Source: Agrobacterium sp. RAC06 (GTDB lineage: Bacteria; Pseudomonadota; Alphaproteobacteria; Rhizobiales; Rhizobiaceae). Taken from it: 64,000 bases of DNA. The DNA is taken from NCBI RefSeq assembly GCF_001713475.1, contig NZ_CP016499.1, forward strand, positions 3,254,501 through 3,318,500, read 5' to 3'. Below, one piece after another: positions 24,423-33,808 of the stretch (positions are counted from its first letter, which is position 1; each line of letters begins with the position of its first letter). The position numbers and the translations under genes are program-made. The notes under the pieces were generated by a model that worked only from the letters and a program-made list of their open reading frames with translations, had not been told where the DNA came from and did not search any database.

Positions 24423-25723
24423 TCGAGCAAATCCTTGCCGGCCTCGCCGAGTATTGGCTGACGCTGGTCGCCATACTGTTGTTGATCTGCTGTTCTGGTT
24501 TCTTCTCCGGCTCCGAGACAGCGCTGACCGCAACGTCGCGTGCGCGCATGCACACATTGGAGGTCAATGGCGACGACCGCGCCGGGGTGGTCAACATCCT
24601 GATCGAACGGCGCGACCGGCTGATCGGCGCTCTGCTGATCGGCAACAACCTGGTCAACATTCTCGCCTCGTCACTGACGACCAGCCTGTTTCTCGGCCTT
24701 TTCGGCGATTCCGGCGTGGCGATCGCCACGCTCTTGATGACCGTTCTGCTCGTCATCTTCTCGGAAGTCCTGCCGAAGAGCTGGGCGATTTCTGCGCCGG
24801 AACGTTTCGCGCTGTTTGTTGCCCCGCTCGTTCGCCCGTTCGTCGCCGTGGTTGGGCCGCTTTCCAGCCTTGTCAACTGGATCGTGCGCAAGCTGCTTGG
24901 CATGTTCGGTGTTTCGATCTCCGGCGAAGCGTCGATGCTTTCTGCGCATGAGGAACTGCGCGGCGCAGTCGCCCTCCTGCATCGCGAGGGATCGGTGATC
25001 AAGGCCGACCGCGACCGCCTCGGGGGTGTCCTCGATCTGGGCGAACTCGAAGTGTCAGATATCATGATCCATCGCACGGCCATGCGGGCGGTCAATGCCG
25101 ACGAGGCGCCGGAAACCGCGATCCGCAACATTCTCGAAAGTCCTTACACCCGCATGCCGGTCTGGCGTGGCGCGACCGACAACATCATCGGCGTGATCCA
25201 TGCCAAGGATCTGATCCGCGCGCTCGCCGAGCCGAATGTCGAGCCGCAGGACATCGACATCGTCAAGATTGCCCAGAAGCCGTGGTTCGTGCCTGACACC
25301 ACCAACCTCAAGGACCAGCTCAACGCCTTCCTGCGCCGTAAGACCCATTTCGCCGTGGTCGTCGACGAATATGGTGAAGTGCAGGGTGTGGTGACGCTGG
25401 AAGATATCCTGGAGGAGATCGTCGGCGATATCTCCGACGAACATGATCTGGAGATCCAGGGTGTGCGTCAGGACAGCGACGGGTCGATCGTCGTCGATGG
25501 CGGCGTGCCGATCCGCGACCTCAACCGTGCCATGGACTGGCTGCTGCCGGATGAGGAGGCAACGACGATTGCCGGTCTCGTCATCCACGAGTCGAAGTCG
25601 ATCCCCGAGGAGCGCCAGGCCTTTACCTTCTACGGCAAGCGCTTCATCGTCTTGAAGCGGGAGAAGAACCGCATCACGCGTCTGCGCATCCGGCCGATCG
25701 ATGCGGCCGAGCCGGAGGTCTGA
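24419..25723 (+). CDS. HlyC/CorC (CNNM-type) transporter with DUF21 and CBS pair
   Basis: A 434-aa membrane protein. An N-terminal DUF21 domain has 3-4 hydrophobic segments (residues 1-190; SGSETALTATSRARM is the family signature). A CBS pair follows (about 200-330; DVEVSDIMIHRTAMRAV-like and HFAVVVDEYGEVQG), and a C-terminal CorC_HlyC domain with IVVDGGVPIRDLNR. The family is linked to magnesium or sodium-coupled divalent cation export. Exact ion not determinable. It sits downstream of aroKB in many alphaproteobacteria with no evident link in function. Confidence 0.93.
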   Translation: MIEQILAGLAEYWLTLVAILLLICCSGFFSGSETALTATSRARMHTLEVNGDDRAGVVNILIERRDRLIGALLIGNNLVNILASSLTTSLFLGLFGDSGVAIATLLMTVLLVIFSEVLPKSWAISAPERFALFVAPLVRPFVAVVGPLSSLVNWIVRKLLGMFGVSISGEASMLSAHEELRGAVALLHREGSVIKADRDRLGGVLDLGELEVSDIMIHRTAMRAVNADEAPETAIRNILESPYTRMPVWRGATDNIIGVIHAKDLIRALAEPNVEPQDIDIVKIAQKPWFVPDTTNLKDQLNAFLRRKTHFAVVVDEYGEVQGVVTLEDILEEIVGDISDEHDLEIQGVRQDSDGSIVVDGGVPIRDLNRAMDWLLPDEEATTIAGLVIHESKSIPEERQAFTFYGKRFIVLKREKNRITRLRIRPIDAAEPEV

Positions 25724-25736
25724 TTTCAGACGAAAA

Positions 25737-26018
25737 CTACCAGCGTGTGGGCTCGCCGGGGGCGGCGGGCTCGATGGCCAGCGCATGCAGGCCGGCGTCC
25801 AGTTCGGGTTTCAGCAGATCGGTCACGGCCCGGTGGCGCGCAAGCCGCGTCATGCCCTCAAAGGCGGATGCGACGATGCGAACACGCATATGTGTTTCAC
25901 CCGTGCCGGTGATGTCGGGCTGGTGGCCGGCATGGTGCTGGCTCTCGTCGATCACGACGAGCCGTTCGGGGCTGAAAGCCTCCGTCAGACGGGTCTCGAT
26001 CCGGCTCTTTACCGACAT
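25737..26018 (-). CDS. bolA: BolA family protein
   Basis: A 93-aa protein of the BolA fold: MSVKSRIETRLTEAF, then the conserved His-containing segment ESQHHAGHQP and the later RHRAVTDLL. BolA proteins pair with monothiol glutaredoxins to bind [2Fe-2S] clusters and affect iron regulation and cell shape. It is divergent from the J protein gene with 103 bp between starts, an arrangement I recall from other rhizobia. Confidence 0.93.
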   Translation of the reverse strand: MSVKSRIETRLTEAFSPERLVVIDESQHHAGHQPDITGTGETHMRVRIVASAFEGMTRLARHRAVTDLLKPELDAGLHALAIEPAAPGEPTRW

Positions 26019-26121
26019 GGTCTTACCTCTTTCTGCTGCTTCGCAAAACGCCCCACAAAGCGCGCAACAAACCGGTTTGTCAATTCTTGTCCGACCCCTT
26101 CCTGAGCCCCATAATTAGCGC

Positions 26122-26748
26122 ATGAAACTCGACTCGAAATATTTCGACGGGATACGTACCCGGCGAAAGCGGGCAGCGGAGCCCGAACCATCCAATCCTG
26201 TGTGCCAATGGGACGGCTGCGACAAGCCGGGGGCCCATCGCGCACCCGTGGGCCGCCACGCCGAAGGCCAGTTTTTCCTGTTCTGCTTCGAGCACGTGAA
26301 GGACTACAACAAGGGCTATAACTACTTCTCCGGCCTCTCGGACACCGAGATCGCGCGTTACCAGAAGGAGGCGATCACCGGTCATCGCCCGACCTGGACC
26401 GTGGGAGTCAACAAGGCGGCGAAGGCGAGCCCGCTTCACTCCACCATGCGTTCCGGTTCGGCTGCGTCACAGGCGCGCATGAAGGACCCGTTCGGCTTCG
26501 TGCAGCAAGGCCGCGGCGGTGCGTCGCGCTATCAGGCGGCGGATCGAAAACTCAAGGCCCTTGAGGCAAAAGCGCTTGATACGCTTGGACTTACCGTCAG
26601 CTCCACGCCGACCGACATCAAGACCCGCTACAAGGAGCTTGTAAAAAAACACCATCCCGACGCAAATGGCGGAGACAGGGCTTCGGAAGAGCGTTTTCGC
26701 GCTGTTATTGAAGCCTACAAATTGTTAAAGCAGGCCGGTTTCTGTTAA
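26122..26748 (+). CDS. J-domain protein with C-terminal DnaJ domain
   Basis: A 208-aa co-chaperone-like protein. The N-terminal ~100 residues hold a CxxxxC pair ([10 protein letters not shown]), a [21 protein letters not shown] motif and no membrane segment. The J domain lies at the C-terminus, about residues 150-205, with the HPD tripeptide in [11 protein letters not shown]. This inverted layout, with the J domain last, is a conserved alphaproteobacterial family. It should stimulate a DnaK-type ATPase, but the client is unknown. It sits just before cobS-cobT, separated by 59 bp. Confidence 0.9.
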   Translation: MKLDSKYFDGIRTRRKRAAEPEPSNPVCQWDGCDKPGAHRAPVGRHAEGQFFLFCFEHVKDYNKGYNYFSGLSDTEIARYQKEAITGHRPTWTVGVNKAAKASPLHSTMRSGSAASQARMKDPFGFVQQGRGGASRYQAADRKLKALEAKALDTLGLTVSSTPTDIKTRYKELVKKHHPDANGGDRASEERFRAVIEAYKLLKQAGFC

Positions 26749-26807
26749 TCCGAACACACAGCAGCGATGAGATGCGGCCGGTCGGTGGCGCCCGGCATGG
26801 AGAAACG

Positions 26808-27800
26808 ATGAGCAAAATTGATCTTGATATTACCAATCTCCCCGACACCACCGTGTCGGTGCGCGAAGTGTTTGGTATCGACAGTGACATCCGGGTGCCG
26901 GCCTATTCCAAGGGTGACGCCTATGTGCCGGACCTCGATCCGGACTATCTTTTCGACCGTGAAACCACGCTCGCCATCCTCGCCGGTTTTGCGCATAACC
27001 GCCGCGTCATGGTCTCCGGCTTCCACGGCACGGGCAAGTCCACCCATATCGAGCAGGTTGCGGCCCGCCTCAACTGGCCTTGCGTGCGCGTCAACCTCGA
27101 CAGCCATGTCAGCCGTATCGATCTCGTCGGCAAGGACGCCATCGTCCTCAAGGACGGCAAGCAGATCACCGAATTCAAGGACGGCATCCTGCCCTGGGCC
27201 TATCAGCACAATGTCGCGCTCGTCTTCGACGAATACGACGCAGGCCGCCCGGATGTTATGTTCGTCATCCAGCGCGTGCTGGAATCGGCCGGCCGCCTGA
27301 CGCTGCTCGACCAGAGCCGCGTCATCCGCCCGCATCCCGCCTTCCGCATCTTCGCGACCGCCAACACGGTTGGCCTCGGCGACACGACGGGCCTCTATCA
27401 CGGCACGCAGCAGATCAACCAGGCGCAGATGGACCGCTGGTCGATCGTGACGACGCTGAACTATCTGCCGCATGACAAGGAAGTCGATATCGTCTGCGCC
27501 AAGGTGAAGAGCTTCGGCTCGACCGCCGAAGGTCGCGACACCGTTTCGCGCATGGTCCGCCTTGCAGACCTGACACGTGCCGCCTTCGTCAACGGCGATC
27601 TTTCGACCGTCATGAGCCCGCGTACAGTCATCACCTGGGCCGAGAACGCCGAGATCTTCGGCGATGTCGCCTTCGCCTTCCGCGTCACCTTCCTCAACAA
27701 GTGTGATGAACTTGAGCGGACGTTGGTGGCCGAGCAGTATCAGCGCGCCTTCGGCGTGGAACTCAAGGAAAGTGCGGCCAATATCGTACTCGGCGCATAA
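26808..27800 (+). CDS. cobS: Cobaltochelatase subunit CobS
   Basis: AAA+ ATPase subunit of the aerobic cobaltochelatase, which inserts cobalt into hydrogenobyrinate a,c-diamide with CobN and CobT. The 330-residue product has Walker [10 protein letters not shown], the Walker B-like segment [13 protein letters not shown], and the sensor [11 protein letters not shown]. The start at 26808 follows GGAGAAACG; a longer frame starts 12 codons earlier without a ribosome site. cobT follows after 12 bp. CobN, the large chelating subunit, is not in this window. Confidence 0.95.
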   Translation: MSKIDLDITNLPDTTVSVREVFGIDSDIRVPAYSKGDAYVPDLDPDYLFDRETTLAILAGFAHNRRVMVSGFHGTGKSTHIEQVAARLNWPCVRVNLDSHVSRIDLVGKDAIVLKDGKQITEFKDGILPWAYQHNVALVFDEYDAGRPDVMFVIQRVLESAGRLTLLDQSRVIRPHPAFRIFATANTVGLGDTTGLYHGTQQINQAQMDRWSIVTTLNYLPHDKEVDIVCAKVKSFGSTAEGRDTVSRMVRLADLTRAAFVNGDLSTVMSPRTVITWAENAEIFGDVAFAFRVTFLNKCDELERTLVAEQYQRAFGVELKESAANIVLGA

Positions 27801-27812
27801 GGACTGAGAAGC

Positions 27813-29708
27813 ATGGCAGGGCGCGGCGACAATTCGAAGGCGAGAGCCGGCGGTGGAGTAGACACGGAACCGATGCGCCGGGCCATCACGGGCTGCGTCC
27901 GTTCGATTGCGGGTGATCCGCAGGTCGAGGTCGCCTTCGCCAACGAGCGTCCTGGTCTTGCCGGCGAGCGCATTCGCCTGCCGGAACTCTCCAAGCGTCC
28001 GACCGCCCATGAGCTCGCCGTGACCCGCGGTCTTGGCGATTCCATGGCCCTCAGGCTCGCCTGCCACGACCAGAAGGTCCATGCGGCACTGGCACCGCAG
28101 GGCACAGATGCCCGCGCCATCTTCGATGCGGTCGAACAGGCTCGTGTGGAATCGCTCGGGTCGCTGCGCATGCCAGGCGTGGCCTCCAACATCCAGTCGA
28201 TGAACACCGAGAAATACGCGAAAGCGAATTTCTCGACGATCAGCCGGCAGGAAGATGCGCCGATCGGCGAGGCCGTCGCCATGCTGGTGCGCGAAAAGCT
28301 CACCGGCCAGAAGGCGCCGGAAACGGCCGGCAAGGTGCTTGATCTCTGGCGTCCCTTCATCGAGGACAAGGCCGGTGCCGACCTCGACAATCTCTCGTCC
28401 GTCATCGAAGACCAGCAGGCCTTTTCCCGCGTGATCCGCCACATGCTGTCGGCCATGGACATGGCAGAGGACATGGGCGACGATCAGGAGCAGAGCGAGG
28501 ACGAGCAGTCCACCGACGAGGAGCAGCCGCGCAGCGGCGAGCAGGACCAAGAAACGTCCGAAGACGAAGCCGGTCAGGATTCCGCGCCTGCGGAAGAAAG
28601 CGAAGCCTCGCAGGAACAGCTCGACGACGGCGAGATGGACGGTGCCGAAATCTCCGAAGAGGAGATGTCGGACGAGGGCGACGACGACAGCGAGACGCCC
28701 GGCGAAATGCGCCGTCCGGCGACCCCGTTCGACGATTTCAACGAGAAGGTCGACTACAAGATCTTCACCCAGGAATTCGACGAGGAGATCACGGCTGAAG
28801 AGCTTTGCGATGAGGCCGAGCTCGAGCGCCTGCGCGCTTTCCTCGACAAGCAGCTCGCGCACCTGCAGGGTGCCGTGGGCCGGCTCGCAAACCGCCTGCA
28901 GCGCCGCCTGATGGCGCAGCAGAACCGCTCCTGGGACTTCGATCTGGAAGAAGGTTATCTTGATCCGGCGCGTCTCACCCGCCTGATCATCGACCCCATG
29001 CAGCCGCTCTCCTTCAAGAAGGAGAAGGACACCAAGTTCCGCGATACCGTCGTGACGCTGGTCATCGACAATTCCGGCTCGATGCGCGGCCGTCCGATCA
29101 CGGTTGCCGCCTCCTGTGCCGACATCCTTGCCCGCACGCTCGAGCGCTGCGGCGTCAAGGTCGAGATCCTCGGCTTCACCACCAAGGCCTGGAAGGGCGG
29201 ACAGGGCCGAGAGAAGTGGCTTGCGAGCGGCAAGCCGCCAGCGCCCGGCCGCCTCAACGATTTGCGCCACATCATCTACAAGTCTGCCGACGCCCCTTGG
29301 CGCCGGTCGCGCCGCAATCTCGGCCTGATGATGCGCGAGGGCCTGCTCAAGGAAAACATCGACGGCGAAGCGCTGATGTGGGCGCATAACCGCCTGATCG
29401 GGCGGCGCGAGCAGCGCAAGATCCTGATGATGATCTCGGATGGTGCTCCGGTCGACGATTCGACGCTGTCGGTGAACCCGGGCAACTATCTCGAGCGCCA
29501 TCTGCGCGCCGTCATCGAGCAGATCGAGACGCGGTCTCCGGTTGAGCTTCTGGCGATCGGCATCGGCCACGATGTCACGCGCTACTATCGCCGCGCTGTC
29601 ACCATCGTGGACGCTGACGAACTGGCCGGCGCCATGACCGAACAGCTCGCCTCGCTCTTCGAGGAAAAGCCCTCCGGTGGCACCGGCCGGGCGCGCCTGC
29701 GTGCCTGA
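27813..29708 (+). CDS. cobT: Cobaltochelatase subunit CobT
   Basis: A 631-aa partner of CobS. Three parts are visible: an N-terminal conserved region (residues 1-215), an Asp/Glu/Gln-rich linker (about 215-310), and a C-terminal von Willebrand A-type domain from about 400 with the MIDAS start [12 protein letters not shown]. CobS and CobT form the ring complex that drives cobalt insertion. The stop overlaps the next gene by 8 nt. Confidence 0.95.
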   Translation: MAGRGDNSKARAGGGVDTEPMRRAITGCVRSIAGDPQVEVAFANERPGLAGERIRLPELSKRPTAHELAVTRGLGDSMALRLACHDQKVHAALAPQGTDARAIFDAVEQARVESLGSLRMPGVASNIQSMNTEKYAKANFSTISRQEDAPIGEAVAMLVREKLTGQKAPETAGKVLDLWRPFIEDKAGADLDNLSSVIEDQQAFSRVIRHMLSAMDMAEDMGDDQEQSEDEQSTDEEQPRSGEQDQETSEDEAGQDSAPAEESEASQEQLDDGEMDGAEISEEEMSDEGDDDSETPGEMRRPATPFDDFNEKVDYKIFTQEFDEEITAEELCDEAELERLRAFLDKQLAHLQGAVGRLANRLQRRLMAQQNRSWDFDLEEGYLDPARLTRLIIDPMQPLSFKKEKDTKFRDTVVTLVIDNSGSMRGRPITVAASCADILARTLERCGVKVEILGFTTKAWKGGQGREKWLASGKPPAPGRLNDLRHIIYKSADAPWRRSRRNLGLMMREGLLKENIDGEALMWAHNRLIGRREQRKILMMISDGAPVDDSTLSVNPGNYLERHLRAVIEQIETRSPVELLAIGIGHDVTRYYRRAVTIVDADELAGAMTEQLASLFEEKPSGGTGRARLRA

Positions 29709-30732
29709 GCGATCGACCTATCGGCGGCGTCTTGGCCTGAGCTCTGCGCTGGCAGGCCTGCTTGCGCTCTCCGCCTGTACGCCTTCGGTCATCCCGCCTG
29801 GTCAGACCTTGTCCATCCCGGTCGACAGCGACATGTTCACTGAACTCGGCGGCAATCCGACCATCGCGCCCGGACTGACATTCCTCGGCGGTGTCGAGCT
29901 GTCCTCATCCGAGCCGCTGTTCGGCGCCTTCTCGTCGATCCGGTTCCTGGACGACAGCCGCTTCCTCGGCGTGTTCGACACGGGCTACTGGATCGAGGGA
30001 GAGATCAGGCGCGATGCCGAGGGCCGACTCGCTGGTGTCGACGCCGTCAAACTTGCGCCGTTGCTGGACGCGTCCGGGCAAGAGAGCCCGAGCAAGTTCT
30101 TTGTCGATGCGGAAAGCCTTGCCGTCGATGGCAACAGTGCCTTAGTGGGTTTCGAACAGCGTCACCGCGTCGTGTCCTACGCTCCTCTGTCCGACCTTGG
30201 CAAGGCAGTGCCGTCTGAACCGCTCGCCTTCCCCTTCGATCTCGACGTCCTGCGCAGCAATGGCGGTTTGGAGGCGCTGGTGATCGCCGAAAAGGACGGA
30301 CCGCTCGGCGGGGCGCTGGTGGCGATTTCCGAAAAGAGCTTCGACGACAACGGCAATATCTATGCGGCGATCCTCGGTGGTCCGCTTGCCGGCGAATTTC
30401 GAGTGCGTCCGCGTGACGGTTTCGACATCACCGATGCGACTTTCCTGCCGGATGGGGATCTGCTGCTGCTCGAGCGCCGCTTCACCATCGCCAGAGGTGT
30501 GGGAATGCGTTTGCGCCGCGTCGACGGGGGCAGCATTCGACCGGATGCTGTTGTCGATGGCGAGATCCTGTTCGAGGCCAATTACCGATCCCAGATCGAC
30601 AATATGGAAGGCATCGACGCCATCCCCGAGCCCGACGGCTCCGTTCGGCTGATCGTCGTCTCCGACGACAACCATTCGATCCTGCAGCGGAACTTGATGC
30701 TGGAATTCCGGCTCTCCGCGCCTCAGTCCTGA
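29701..30732 (+). CDS. Esterase-like activity of phytase family lipoprotein
   Basis: A 343-aa secreted protein. GTG at 29701 is the likely start: it overlaps the cobT stop by 8 nt. The signal peptide has a lipobox-like end (LLALSAC). The rest is a beta-propeller-like fold of the phytase-esterase-like type (DUF): [16 protein letters not shown] and [18 protein letters not shown] with a final [16 protein letters not shown] segment. The substrate is unknown. It may be translationally coupled to cobT although no functional link to cobalamin is known. Confidence 0.85.
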   Translation: MPERSTYRRRLGLSSALAGLLALSACTPSVIPPGQTLSIPVDSDMFTELGGNPTIAPGLTFLGGVELSSSEPLFGAFSSIRFLDDSRFLGVFDTGYWIEGEIRRDAEGRLAGVDAVKLAPLLDASGQESPSKFFVDAESLAVDGNSALVGFEQRHRVVSYAPLSDLGKAVPSEPLAFPFDLDVLRSNGGLEALVIAEKDGPLGGALVAISEKSFDDNGNIYAAILGGPLAGEFRVRPRDGFDITDATFLPDGDLLLLERRFTIARGVGMRLRRVDGGSIRPDAVVDGEILFEANYRSQIDNMEGIDAIPEPDGSVRLIVVSDDNHSILQRNLMLEFRLSAPQS

Positions 30733-30755
30733 CGTCTTCACCCCTAGAAAACGAA

Positions 30756-30779
30756 ACAGCCCCGGTTTCACGAGGCTGT
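30756..30779. terminator. Hairpin between the convergent phytase-like and yhhQ genes
   Basis: ACAGCC pairs with GGCTGT, leaving a 12-nt loop. Read on the minus strand it is followed by TTTCGTTTTC; on the plus strand by CTTTGATCGTTT. Probably a shared terminator. Confidence 0.65.
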
Positions 30780-30804
30780 CTTTGATCGTTTGGTTTCGCT
30801 GCCG

Positions 30805-31443
30805 TCAGGCCGTGCGCGAGGCTGTCGGCATGGGGCGAACGACACTCATCAGCGCGCCGTAGGGCAGGAGCATGATGAAACCGATCAGCATCTTCACGCC
30901 GAAGTCGGCGATCGCCCAGGAGATCCAGCGTGGTGCTTCTGTCGACATCACGCCTAGGATAGGGGCTGCGGCAATCGCGAAGTCGTCGTTCGGGCCGATG
31001 AAGCCGAAGACGGGCGCGAAGGACAGCGAGAAGAAGATGATCGTGTCCAGCACGGAGCCGATCAGCGAGCCCATCAGCGGTGCCTTCCACCAGGTCTGCT
31101 GGCGCAGCCTGTTGAAAACCGAGATGTCGAGCAGCTGGCCGACGAGGAAGGCCGAGCCCGATGCGATCGCAATGCGCGGCGTGGCCAGCAGGATCGACAG
31201 GAGAACACCTGCGATGAAGCCGACGAGAACGACGCGGCGCGCAACCTGAGGGCCGAACTGACGGTTGGTCAGGTCGGTGACGAGGAAGGCGATCGGATAG
31301 GTGAAGGCGCCAAAGGTCAGGAGGTCGGCGAGATTAATGCCGGCCAGAACGCCGTTGACCGGGTGCTGGACGAGGAAGTTCGAGGCGACGACGATTGTCG
31401 TCATCAGCAGACTGTAGGCAAAGAAATAGCGCTTGTTCAGCAT
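30805..31443 (-). CDS. yhhQ: Queuosine precursor transporter (YhhQ/VUT family)
   Basis: A 212-aa integral membrane protein with about six hydrophobic segments, matching the YhhQ/VUT family that imports preQ0/preQ1 for queuosine tRNA modification. Signature parts: the start MLNKRYFFAYSLLMTTIVVASN, the loop TDLTNRQFGPQVARR, and the C-terminal WAIADFGVKMLIGFIMLLPYG. The start at 31443 has AGGA seven bases ahead; a longer frame from 31563 runs through the leader and is rejected. The leader may carry a riboswitch (31440-31469). Confidence 0.93.
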   Translation of the reverse strand: MLNKRYFFAYSLLMTTIVVASNFLVQHPVNGVLAGINLADLLTFGAFTYPIAFLVTDLTNRQFGPQVARRVVLVGFIAGVLLSILLATPRIAIASGSAFLVGQLLDISVFNRLRQQTWWKAPLMGSLIGSVLDTIIFFSLSFAPVFGFIGPNDDFAIAAAPILGVMSTEAPRWISWAIADFGVKMLIGFIMLLPYGALMSVVRPMPTASRTA

Positions 31444-31469
31444 TTTTTTATCCTGGGTGATGCCACCAG
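31440..31469 (-). promoter_or_regulatory. Possible preQ1-type translational riboswitch overlapping the yhhQ start
   Basis: The minus-strand RNA reads CUGG, UG, GCAU, CAC, CCAG, then an A-rich tail GAUAAAAAA and AUGC. CUGG pairs with CCAG (P1), and loop GCAU (31463-31460) can pair with AUGC (31443-31440), an H-type pseudoknot that would bury the start codon. The CACCC + 3 nt + AUAAAAAA spacing equals that of B. subtilis preQ1-I RNAs, but the second loop is shorter here (3 versus 6 nt). The gene is a queuosine-precursor transporter, the expected target. This is an eye-made fold. Confidence 0.45.
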
Positions 31470-31536
31470 TTGGAGGGACAAAAATGTAAGGGTAGGGCGG
31501 TATGCGAGGCTCTCGCCTCTCAGGATACCCCAAACG

Positions 31537-31569
31537 AAAAGGCTTGCCCGGCGTGCCGGTCAAGCCTTT
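31537..31569 (-). terminator. Rho-independent terminator of rpmB
   Basis: On the minus strand AAAGGCTTGACCGG, CACG, CCGGGCAAGCCTTTT forms a long stem with few interruptions, followed by a T-rich TTTTCG. It lies 25 nt after the rpmB stop. A second hairpin (GAGGC-GAGA-GCCTC with GGTAT/ATACC) follows in the yhhQ leader. Confidence 0.85.
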
Positions 31570-31593
31570 CGAAAGTCTGGCCGGATGACGCTA

Positions 31594-31884
31594 TTAAGCG
31601 GCTTCGGCGGTCTTCTTGACGATCTGGCGACGCAGCAGACGAGCGCGCATGCTCAGTTCGGTTTCGGAAGCCTTGATCAGGAAAGCATCGAGACCACCGC
31701 GATGCTCGACCGTGCGCAGGGCAGCAGCCGAAACGCGCAGGCGGAAGCGCTGGTTCAGAGCGTCCGAGATCAGCGTGACGTCGCACAGGTTCGGAAGGAA
31801 CCGGCGCTTGGTCTTGTTGTTCGCGTGGCTCACGTTGTTGCCCGACTGGACGCCCTTGCCGGTCAATTCGCAACTGCGGGACAT
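31594..31884 (-). CDS. rpmB: 50S ribosomal protein L28
   Basis: A 96-aa basic ribosomal protein matching bL28: [28 protein letters not shown] start, then [20 protein letters not shown] and a Lys-rich end. It binds the large subunit. Normal length, standard single gene with its own terminator; the 239-bp gap upstream should hold its promoter and that of the divergent DUF3108 gene. Confidence 0.97.
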   Translation of the reverse strand: MSRSCELTGKGVQSGNNVSHANNKTKRRFLPNLCDVTLISDALNQRFRLRVSAAALRTVEHRGGLDAFLIKASETELSMRARLLRRQIVKKTAEAA

Positions 31885-32123
31885 GGTACACCTATTGTTT
31901 TTCTAGGCCATCGCATCGCTTCCGGCCAAATGCCGGCGAGGCAATCCAACAGCGTCTGATTGGAAAGTTGCGGTTCTATAGTCAGTGAGAACCGGCGCGT
32001 CAAGCCAAACCTTGGATTTTCCGGGCGGCAGACCGGGTGTAGGATATTTTCTTGCCACAGTCCACGGCGAGACTGCATGTTCTAGACGCCGGCCCGCCGG
32101 CATTCCCATGATGGAGATGGCAT

Positions 32124-32885
32124 TTGCGTCCGACCGGCTTCCTTACCGCCTTCCTCGTCCTTGCCGCCGGTGGTGCCGGGGCTGCCGATTATCGCTACGA
32201 CACATCCTACAAGGTTTCTCTCGGTGTCTTGCCGATTGCGCGCATGACCTTTCAGACGGCCGTCAAAAACGACCGTTATACCATTTCCGGCCAGTTCCAT
32301 TCGTCGAGCCTCGTGGACATCGTGCGCGAGGTGTCTGCCGACAGCAGCGTGTCCGGGCGCATGTCCGGCGGGAGCATGAACCCGGAGCGCTATGTGCTCG
32401 ACTACAAGAGCGGCAAGCGGAAACATACCTACGAGGTGCTTTTTGCCGGTGGCAATGTGGTGGAAACCAGGGTCACGCCGGAGCGGCCGAAGCCGGACAC
32501 CTGGGTGCCCGTCCAGCCGGGTGACCTGAAGTCGGTGCTTGATCCAATCGGTGCTCTCCTCATCCCCGGCAATGCCGATGTCTGCGGCCAGATACTGCCC
32601 GTCTATGACGGCGAAAGCCGGATGGATCTCGTTCTCTCCCCGAACCGCTCCGAGACCTTCTCCGCCGGCCGTGCCAAGGGCGAGGCCATCGTCTGTTCGG
32701 TTCGCTACGTGCCGAAGTCCGGATATCGCCAGGGCCGCAAGGACATCGAGTATCTGAAGTCGGTGACCGGCATGGAGATCTGGTTTGCCAAGACTGCGAC
32801 GCTGCAGCTATATGCACCTGTCTATGCGAGAATCCCGACCCGCTACGGAACCGTGCATGTGACAGCAGAAAAGTTCGACGGCTAG
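32124..32885 (+). CDS. DUF3108 exported protein
   Basis: A 253-aa protein with an N-terminal signal peptide (FLTAFLVLAAGGAGAA) and a DUF3108 beta-rich domain. Seen: the YRYDTSYKVSLGVLPIARM opening and the closing RIPTRYGTVHVTAEKF. DUF3108 proteins are periplasmic, possibly lipid- or polysaccharide-related, function unknown. The start is a TTG at 32124 with GGAG 10-12 bases upstream; no in-frame ATG exists nearby. A cys pair (VCGQILPVY and IVCSVRY) suggests a disulfide. Confidence 0.78.
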   Translation: MRPTGFLTAFLVLAAGGAGAADYRYDTSYKVSLGVLPIARMTFQTAVKNDRYTISGQFHSSSLVDIVREVSADSSVSGRMSGGSMNPERYVLDYKSGKRKHTYEVLFAGGNVVETRVTPERPKPDTWVPVQPGDLKSVLDPIGALLIPGNADVCGQILPVYDGESRMDLVLSPNRSETFSAGRAKGEAIVCSVRYVPKSGYRQGRKDIEYLKSVTGMEIWFAKTATLQLYAPVYARIPTRYGTVHVTAEKFDG

Positions 32886-32918
32886 TTTGAGCGGGCGAGC
32901 CCCGCATCAGGGGATTTC

Positions 32919-33797
32919 ATGAAGACCAAGGCAACGCTGATCGGGTTCACCGCGATCCTGATGTGGTCCTTCCTCGCGCTGATGACAGCGGCTTCCGGCA
33001 CCATGCCGCCCTTCCAGCTTTCGGCCATCACCTTTGCGATCGGCAGTCTTCCCGGCATCTTCATGTTCATCGCCCGGCCGGAGCGGTTGAAGGAGCTGCG
33101 CCAGCCGCCAAAGGTCTGGCTCGCCGGCGTCGGTGGCCTCTTCGGCTATCATTTTCTCTATTTCACCGCACTCCGGAATGCGCCGGCCGTCGAGGCCGGT
33201 CTGATCGCCTATCTCTGGCCGCTCCTGATCGTCGTCGGCTCGGCGCTCCTGCCGGGCGAAAGGCTCGGTTGGCACCATATCGTCGGTGCGCTGTGCGGTC
33301 TCGCCGGTACTGCGCTCATTGTCGGCAAGAACGGTTTCGCTTTCGACCCGGCCTATAGCCTCGGCTATTTCACCGCCTTGCTCTGTGCCTTCACCTGGGC
33401 CGCCTATTCGCTTGTCAGCCGCAAGTTCGAGACGGTGTCGACCGATGTCGTCACCGGCTTCTGCCTTGCGACATCGGCTCTTTCACTTCTCTGCCATCTC
33501 GCGCTCGAAACCACCGTCTGGCCGGATACGACGGCGCAATGGGCCGCGGTGATCGGGCTCGGGCTGCTTCCGGTCGGGCTTGCCTTCTATGTTTGGGACT
33601 ATGGGGTGAAGAACGGCGACATCCAGATCCTCGGCGTTTCCAGCTATGCCGCGCCGCTTCTGTCCACGCTGATCCTGATTATTTTTGGCTTTGGCGAGAT
33701 TAGCGTCAGAATTGGCCTTTCATGCCTGCTTATCACAGGTGGCGCTGTGCTCGCGGCTCGCGATATGGTTTTCCGCAAATCGGAGCGCGCGACCTGA
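32919..33797 (+). CDS. EamA/DMT family transporter
   Basis: A 292-aa integral membrane protein with about ten hydrophobic segments in two repeats, typical of EamA drug/metabolite exporters. MKTKATLIGFTAILMWSFLALM starts the first helix, and the second half begins near WAAYSLVSRKFETV. Substrate is unknown. The YhhN-family gene follows after 11 bp in the same direction. Confidence 0.88.
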   Translation: MKTKATLIGFTAILMWSFLALMTAASGTMPPFQLSAITFAIGSLPGIFMFIARPERLKELRQPPKVWLAGVGGLFGYHFLYFTALRNAPAVEAGLIAYLWPLLIVVGSALLPGERLGWHHIVGALCGLAGTALIVGKNGFAFDPAYSLGYFTALLCAFTWAAYSLVSRKFETVSTDVVTGFCLATSALSLLCHLALETTVWPDTTAQWAAVIGLGLLPVGLAFYVWDYGVKNGDIQILGVSSYAAPLLSTLILIIFGFGEISVRIGLSCLLITGGAVLAARDMVFRKSERAT

Positions 33798-33808
33798 CGG
33801 GAGATTGA

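Noticed and set aside
26745..29570. A 941-aa minus-strand frame antisense to cobS and cobT
   Set aside because: It lies in the mirror frame of high-GC coding DNA with strong third-position bias and has no family motif. cobS and cobT on the plus strand have clear motifs.
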